DNA of 64,000 nucleotides from Paenibacillus sp. EZ-K15. GTDB taxonomy: Bacteria > Bacillota > Bacilli > Paenibacillales > Paenibacillaceae. The stretch covers positions 434,001-498,000 of the forward strand of contig NZ_PDHM01000017.1 in assembly GCF_002573715.1 (NCBI RefSeq). The letters are read 5' to 3'. The notes under the pieces were generated by a model. It did not search any database, was not told where the DNA came from, and saw only the letters and a list, made by a program, of their open reading frames with translations. Every line of letters starts with the position of its first letter. The stretch's first letter is position 1. The position numbers and the translations under genes are program-made. Shown in pieces: positions 60,085-64,000 of this stretch.

Positions 60085-60446
60085 TTGGATTCCAACTCCT
60101 CGTAGAAAGTGATTCGGTTGCCGAATGGATCAACGACACATAGCTCTTTGCTGTTCCAAGGTGCTGTCTCGATTCCGGGCCTGGAATACGGATAGTTCTG
60201 GCTTAACAGCTGTTCGTGAAAACCTTCAATCCCTGCCATCTCCACGCGAATGGCTGCTCCGGGAGAACAGTCCCCGTAATGCTCCGTCAAATGAATCGTT
60301 AACGAATCCCTTGTTATTTGCATGTAGAGCGGTGCCGAGTCATCAAACCGATGTTCCCAATCCAAGGTAAAACCAAGATATTGGATATAGAATTCCCTTG
60401 CCTTCGTTTCATCGAATACCCTGAACAATGGTATGATTTTGCTCAT
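60081..60446 (-). CDS. VOC/glyoxalase-fold protein (bleomycin-resistance-like)
   Basis: Small protein of 121 residues with the betaalphabetabetabeta fold. MSKIIPLFRVFDETKAREFY, LGFTLDWEHRF and DPFGNRITFYEEL are typical of bleomycin-resistance/glyoxalase proteins, including the metal Glu near the end. The ATG at 60446 has GGGGG about 6 bases upstream; the frame to 60479 begins too early. Co-translated with the helical protein. The small molecule it binds is unknown. Confidence 0.87.
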   Translation of the reverse strand: MSKIIPLFRVFDETKAREFYIQYLGFTLDWEHRFDDSAPLYMQITRDSLTIHLTEHYGDCSPGAAIRVEMAGIEGFHEQLLSQNYPYSRPGIETAPWNSKELCVVDPFGNRITFYEELESK

Positions 60447-60547
60447 GATCTGCCCCCTACTACATCCTTTATTCTTCAAACTCCTTATGTATGTGCTGCT
60501 GACTTATTTAGAATATATCATAAATTCTGTAAGGCTCGTCCCAAACA

Positions 60548-60592
60548 TAAAAACCCAGCACAGATACCATAAAACCACGTTTGCTGGGCCAT
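60548..60592 (-). terminator. Terminator of the lipid/envelope operon
   Basis: Minus strand CCCAGCA and TGCTGGG pair around a 24-base loop, followed by TTTTTATG. It is 30-70 bp after the DedA stop. Confidence 0.7.
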
Positions 60593-60620
60593 CTTTAGCA
60601 AGTATTCTTTTCATTTATAA

Positions 60621-61256
60621 CTATTCATTCCTGGTCACTTTGGACAGCTTCTTGGCTTTCTCACGTTTAACACGACTCCACACCAGCAGAACGAGAAATG
60701 AACTCCCCAGGCAGATAAAGATCACTTTCAAATAATGCTCAACCACATTCAGAATGTACTGCCACTGTTCGCCGAATATAAAGCCTATGCTGAAAAAGAC
60801 CAACACCCATGAGGCCACGCCCGTGTACCCATACAGCCACACCGTTCGATAGGGAACCCGAATCATGCCGATAAAATACCCGATAAATTGCCTGACCCCG
60901 GGTATGAAAAAACAAATAATGAGCAGCTTATTTCCATACTTGTTGTAATAGGCCTGCGTTTTCTCTACAAGGGACGGCTTGATAAACAGCCATTTTCCAT
61001 AGCGCTCTATAAGCGGCATCCCCAGCTTGTATCCCAGGATATAGGTAATGGTTAGCCCCATGGCCGCTCCCATAAAAGCAGATCCAACGGCAGGAACCAT
61101 ATCGATGATTCCTTTATAGGTTAAAAACCCGGTATAGGTTAAGGTACTATTTCCAGGAGGAATTGGAAGAGCAATAAAATCAAGGGGAAGCCCAATCAAT
61201 AACACCAGGTAGCCGTATTGTTCAAATAACTGCTCAACCAATTCAAACAAATTCAT
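60621..61256 (-). CDS. DedA-family membrane protein
   Basis: DedA/VTT-domain protein of 211 residues with about five membrane segments. Marks are ALPIPPGNSTLTYTGFLTY and FFIPGVRQFIGYFIGMIRVP, the family's re-entrant region with a Gly-x-x-Arg motif. DedA proteins flip phospholipids or undecaprenyl-phosphate. It is the last gene of a four-gene unit with an MGDG-type glycosyltransferase, PAP2 and another DedA-like protein. Confidence 0.9.
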   Translation of the reverse strand: MNLFELVEQLFEQYGYLVLLIGLPLDFIALPIPPGNSTLTYTGFLTYKGIIDMVPAVGSAFMGAAMGLTITYILGYKLGMPLIERYGKWLFIKPSLVEKTQAYYNKYGNKLLIICFFIPGVRQFIGYFIGMIRVPYRTVWLYGYTGVASWVLVFFSIGFIFGEQWQYILNVVEHYLKVIFICLGSSFLVLLVWSRVKREKAKKLSKVTRNE

Positions 61257-61274
61257 GGGGAAAACTCCTTCATC

Positions 61275-62516
61275 TTACCGATAACTGTCATAGTAGTGTT
61301 GTAGAGCATCATTTACATAAACTTCTTTGTTCAGCACCTCGTAAGGCACCGGATTCATATCTTCAGGCCATTCACGAGAATGGCGCTGATTCTGGTGAAT
61401 ATCCATCAATCTTGTCAGGACTGATAAAGCCGAATCTTTATGCGTGTTAATGGCCGCTCTTCGCTTCATTTCTTGCAATAAGGGCGGACTTGTAATTAAT
61501 GTTAGCAATTGGTGCTGCAGTTCACCCGCCATGGCTTGCCGTGCCACGCCTATTCCAACCAGGTAGTCTGCATTATCCTGCTCTTGGCCTGGCAAGGGTT
61601 TCACTAACAGCATCGGCCGTTCCATCGTTAATGCCTCGGAAATCGTAAGGCCTCCCGGCTTTGTCACCATTAGGTCCGCTATCGCCATCAATTCATGCAT
61701 ACGATCTACGTAAGCCATGACCGTGATTTGCGGATGATCTGAAAACTCTTCCAGCAGTGATTGATATAATTTCATGTTGCGGCCGCACACGACCATAAAC
61801 CGAACACCCTGCGGGTATGCCCTTGATTTCAAGAGTTCGATAATTTCTTTATCGATCATCCCTTCTCCACCGCCCATAATCAGCACGACCTGTTCGGATG
61901 GACACAAGCCGTAATAGGCTCGGAGCCGTTCCGGATCGACAGGTTGACTATACAGCGGATTAACGGGTATGCCGGTCACAGAGATCTTTTCGCTTGGCAC
62001 GCCTTTGCGCTCCAATGCAACCTGTACCACATCGGAACCAACCATGTAATAATCCGTATGAGAGTGTATCCAGTAACTGTGATCCGTATGGTCCGTCATG
62101 ACGGTTGCCGTTGGCACATTTGTGAACCCCATCGCTTTCAGCAGAGACATGCCCGCTGCTGCCGGCGGAAAGGTACTGACCACGATAGCCGGATTTTCCG
62201 TTTCCAGCATCGTGCTGAGCCTGTGAAGACTGAAGGTACTAAAGCGTTTCAGCATCTGGATGAGGGTGTTTTCCTCACGCGTTTTCTGGAATAAGTATCC
62301 ATAAAAGGATGGAAAGTGCTTCATCCATTGCACAAAGAAAAACTGACCAGCCACATGCAGCCGTGGATGGGTTAACTCCATGTAATCAATGACTTTCACG
62401 CGCAGATGAGGGTAGTTTCTTTTTGCTGATTCCACAATGGCCTTTGATGCCTGGTTGTGACCCTCTCCCAGACTTCCGGTTAATATGATGATTTTTTGCT
62501 CATATATGGATCTCAT
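61275..62516 (-). CDS. MGDG-synthase/UgtP-like glycosyltransferase
   Basis: Peripheral-membrane GT28-type enzyme of 413 residues. IIILTGSLGEGHNQASKAIV is the MGDG-synthase N-terminus, followed by a diacylglycerol-site region. The C-terminal UDP-sugar site includes ADLMVTKPGGLTISEALTME and VLIMGGGEGMIDKE. It resembles UgtP and B. subtilis YkoN, which add glucose or galactose to diacylglycerol or related lipids. Neighbouring DedA and PAP2 genes support a lipid role. Acceptor and sugar are not known. Confidence 0.9.
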   Translation of the reverse strand: MRSIYEQKIIILTGSLGEGHNQASKAIVESAKRNYPHLRVKVIDYMELTHPRLHVAGQFFFVQWMKHFPSFYGYLFQKTREENTLIQMLKRFSTFSLHRLSTMLETENPAIVVSTFPPAAAGMSLLKAMGFTNVPTATVMTDHTDHSYWIHSHTDYYMVGSDVVQVALERKGVPSEKISVTGIPVNPLYSQPVDPERLRAYYGLCPSEQVVLIMGGGEGMIDKEIIELLKSRAYPQGVRFMVVCGRNMKLYQSLLEEFSDHPQITVMAYVDRMHELMAIADLMVTKPGGLTISEALTMERPMLLVKPLPGQEQDNADYLVGIGVARQAMAGELQHQLLTLITSPPLLQEMKRRAAINTHKDSALSVLTRLMDIHQNQRHSREWPEDMNPVPYEVLNKEVYVNDALQHYYDSYR

Positions 62517-62538
62517 GAATATTACTCCTTATCTAACG

Positions 62539-63075
62539 TTATGTGATTCCAATGACATGCATCAGGTAAACGACCAGCCATCCAGAACCGAATCCAATCA
62601 GACTGCCTGCCAGGCAATCAGTTGGGTAATGATATCCCCAATATATACGGGATAGACCGACCAGCGCAGCCAGGATAATTAGCAGTATCGTTGGCAGCGG
62701 AGATACCAGAAACAACAATGGTGTAATGACGGCAAAGATCGCCGTGGTGTGTCCTGACGGGAAGGAATAGTCCTTCAATGGAAAATTTCCAATCTTCACC
62801 TGCTCCAGAACCCGAAACGGACGATCTCTTCTGACGATCTTCTTGATGAGGACAACAATCAGATGGCTAATGGTTAAGGCAATGGCACTCTGATATGCCG
62901 TTATGTCCCATGCTTCAAATGCAGCCCAGGCGATGAGCAGTGCGCTCAAAATCGTAAAGGTGGCTCCACCGAGATGGGTAATGCCGCCGAACAGCCGATC
63001 AAAGGCTCTGTTGCTGATCGTCTGGTTGCACCAGACAAATACCCGGTGATCAAATCTTCGTAATCGCTCGATCAT
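62539..63075 (-). CDS. PAP2-family phosphatase (undecaprenyl-diphosphatase-like)
   Basis: Membrane phosphatase of 178 residues with five to six membrane segments. The three catalytic motifs are KIVRRDRPF, PSGHT (in YSFPSGHTTAIFAV) and SRIYWGYHYPTD. BcrC-like members recycle undecaprenyl pyrophosphate. Start ATG follows the upstream stop immediately (TGAATG). Confidence 0.92.
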   Translation of the reverse strand: MIERLRRFDHRVFVWCNQTISNRAFDRLFGGITHLGGATFTILSALLIAWAAFEAWDITAYQSAIALTISHLIVVLIKKIVRRDRPFRVLEQVKIGNFPLKDYSFPSGHTTAIFAVITPLLFLVSPLPTILLIILAALVGLSRIYWGYHYPTDCLAGSLIGFGSGWLVVYLMHVIGIT

Positions 63076-63693
63076 TCATTCTTCACCTGCCGTTACATCA
63101 ACTGAATCTTTTGAACCCTGCACGGCAGGGATTTCCGAACGTTTTTTCCTGCGTTTCTTGATAAAGTGAACCGTCAGCCAAATCCCTCCAATCAGAGCAC
63201 CTACGGACATCAAAATAATCGTAAGTACGCTGTCCACCATATTCTCTGCAGCACGGCCATATACGTAGAAGAGCACACCTACGGTATAGAACTTCACGGC
63301 GCGTCCGATCGCTGCGTAGGTGAGAAGTTTCCATAAGGGATAGCTCATGCAGCCGGATAGAATGGTGAAGATTTTAAAAGGAATCGGTGTAAACGCACCG
63401 ACAAGAATTGCGGCTTCGCCATGCTTGGTAAACAAGGCGGTGGCGGAATCGTACCATTTTTTCTTCATGACCTTGGTTAAGACCAAATTTCCGGAAGCCT
63501 TGCCAATTCCATAACCGATCGGCGTTCCGATCAAGCAGCCGACAAAACCGATCGAGGCGAGCCAGATCGCACGGTCCGGACTCAATGCACTTAAAGACAA
63601 TTGCGAGAAAAGTGCCGGAATCGGAAAAATAATCGCATCGATCATGGCATGAATAAATAATCCGATATCGCCTAAATTACGTAAAAAATCCAT
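63076..63693 (-). CDS. DedA/VTT-domain membrane protein (YqaA-like)
   Basis: Membrane protein of 205 residues with about five segments. GFVGCLIGTPIGYGIGKASG and HGEAAILVGAFTPIPFKIFT, with a Pro-rich re-entrant loop, match the VTT/DedA superfamily but not the classical DedA at 60621. The C-terminus is a charged tail (KKRRKKRSEIPAVQG). It starts the four-gene unit; a promoter region with AT-rich repeats lies upstream. Confidence 0.87.
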   Translation of the reverse strand: MDFLRNLGDIGLFIHAMIDAIIFPIPALFSQLSLSALSPDRAIWLASIGFVGCLIGTPIGYGIGKASGNLVLTKVMKKKWYDSATALFTKHGEAAILVGAFTPIPFKIFTILSGCMSYPLWKLLTYAAIGRAVKFYTVGVLFYVYGRAAENMVDSVLTIILMSVGALIGGIWLTVHFIKKRRKKRSEIPAVQGSKDSVDVTAGEE

Positions 63694-63969
63694 CAGGCCT
63701 TGTCTCCTCTGATAGACTACACACTTGGCAGTCCGTGTACTGTGCGATATCGTGGTTCAAATTTATATCCGAAATCATCCGTTCACATTCCTCTCACATA
63801 TCATGTTAATGTAAGAATATCATGATTGAAGAAGGATGACTTCCGTCTTCAGACGATAATCAACCTAGACTTAGGTCTAGATACTAATAGTAGATATAAT
63901 ATAGTAGATATAGTATAAACGAGTTTTATGATCAATAAGTTGAGTTTATAACCATTTGGACCAAAAACA
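63694..63969. promoter_or_regulatory. AT-rich promoter region of the lipid operon
   Basis: The gap before the YqaA-like gene holds a TAGAC-TTAG-GTCTA palindrome (about 63868-63881) and repeated TAGTAGATATA-type units (about 63889-63920). No gene is seen. The repeats suggest regulator sites but no regulator is identified. Confidence 0.45.
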
Positions 63970-64000
63970 AAAAAACAGCTTAGCCGCAATATGCGGCCAA
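63970..64000 (-). terminator. Terminator cut by the window edge
   Basis: CCGCA-TAT-TGCGG hairpin with a T-run on the minus strand (A-run on plus). It probably ends a leftward gene to the right of the window; the outer stem is incomplete here. Confidence 0.6.

Overview
The window looks like chromosomal DNA from a Paenibacillus-type, spore-forming Firmicute. The reasons are gene content: YesM/YesN-type two-component pairs, Lpl-type sugar transporters, a CdaS-type sporulation diadenylate cyclase, bacillithiol genes (bshB2, yojF), a KinA-like PAS kinase and strong AAGGAGG-type ribosome sites. No phage, insertion sequence, CRISPR array, rRNA or tRNA was seen. This is a carbohydrate-sensing and carbohydrate-uptake region followed by mixed housekeeping genes.

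Region 1 (0.2-14.9 kb) is a uronic-acid polysaccharide (probably glycosaminoglycan) utilisation locus. A nine-gene leftward series runs tautomerase, two permeases, substrate-binding lipoprotein, YesN regulator, YesM kinase, SDR dehydrogenase and two heparinase II/III-type lyases. A GH88 unsaturated glucuronyl hydrolase is divergent from it, and an AraC regulator closes the left end. The lyases would make unsaturated oligosaccharides, GH88 would release the unsaturated uronate, and the SDR and perhaps the tautomerase would process it.

Region 2 (14.9-27.4 kb) holds an OmpR-type two-component pair and an isomerase/dehydrogenase pair preceded by two tandem copies of a structured 111-bp element. 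A leftward series then encodes YesN, YesM, a sensory sugar-binding lipoprotein and an MglBAC-type sugar ABC transporter.

Region 3 (27.5-38 kb) holds a MATE exporter, purT behind a ZTP riboswitch, a LysR/DapA-like divergent pair, a PAS kinase and small stand-alone genes. Region 4 (38-44.2 kb) is a ROK-regulated cassette (ROK, glycosidase-like TIM barrel, MFS) with two matching operators, then a secreted four-repeat protein and yebC.

Region 5 (44.3-64 kb) holds a decayed LysR gene beside an MFS transporter, an ECF sigma factor with a DUF4179 partner, cysJI, cdaS, yojF-bshB2, several AraC and Gfo/Idh/MocA genes, and a lipid/envelope cluster (two DedA-like proteins, a PAP2 phosphatase, an MGDG-synthase-like glycosyltransferase). 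No single gene set proves a wholly new system. The strongest candidates for new biology are the tautomerase-led polysaccharide operon, the tandem structured repeats, the ROK cassette, and a tiny 16-codon gene with its own terminator.
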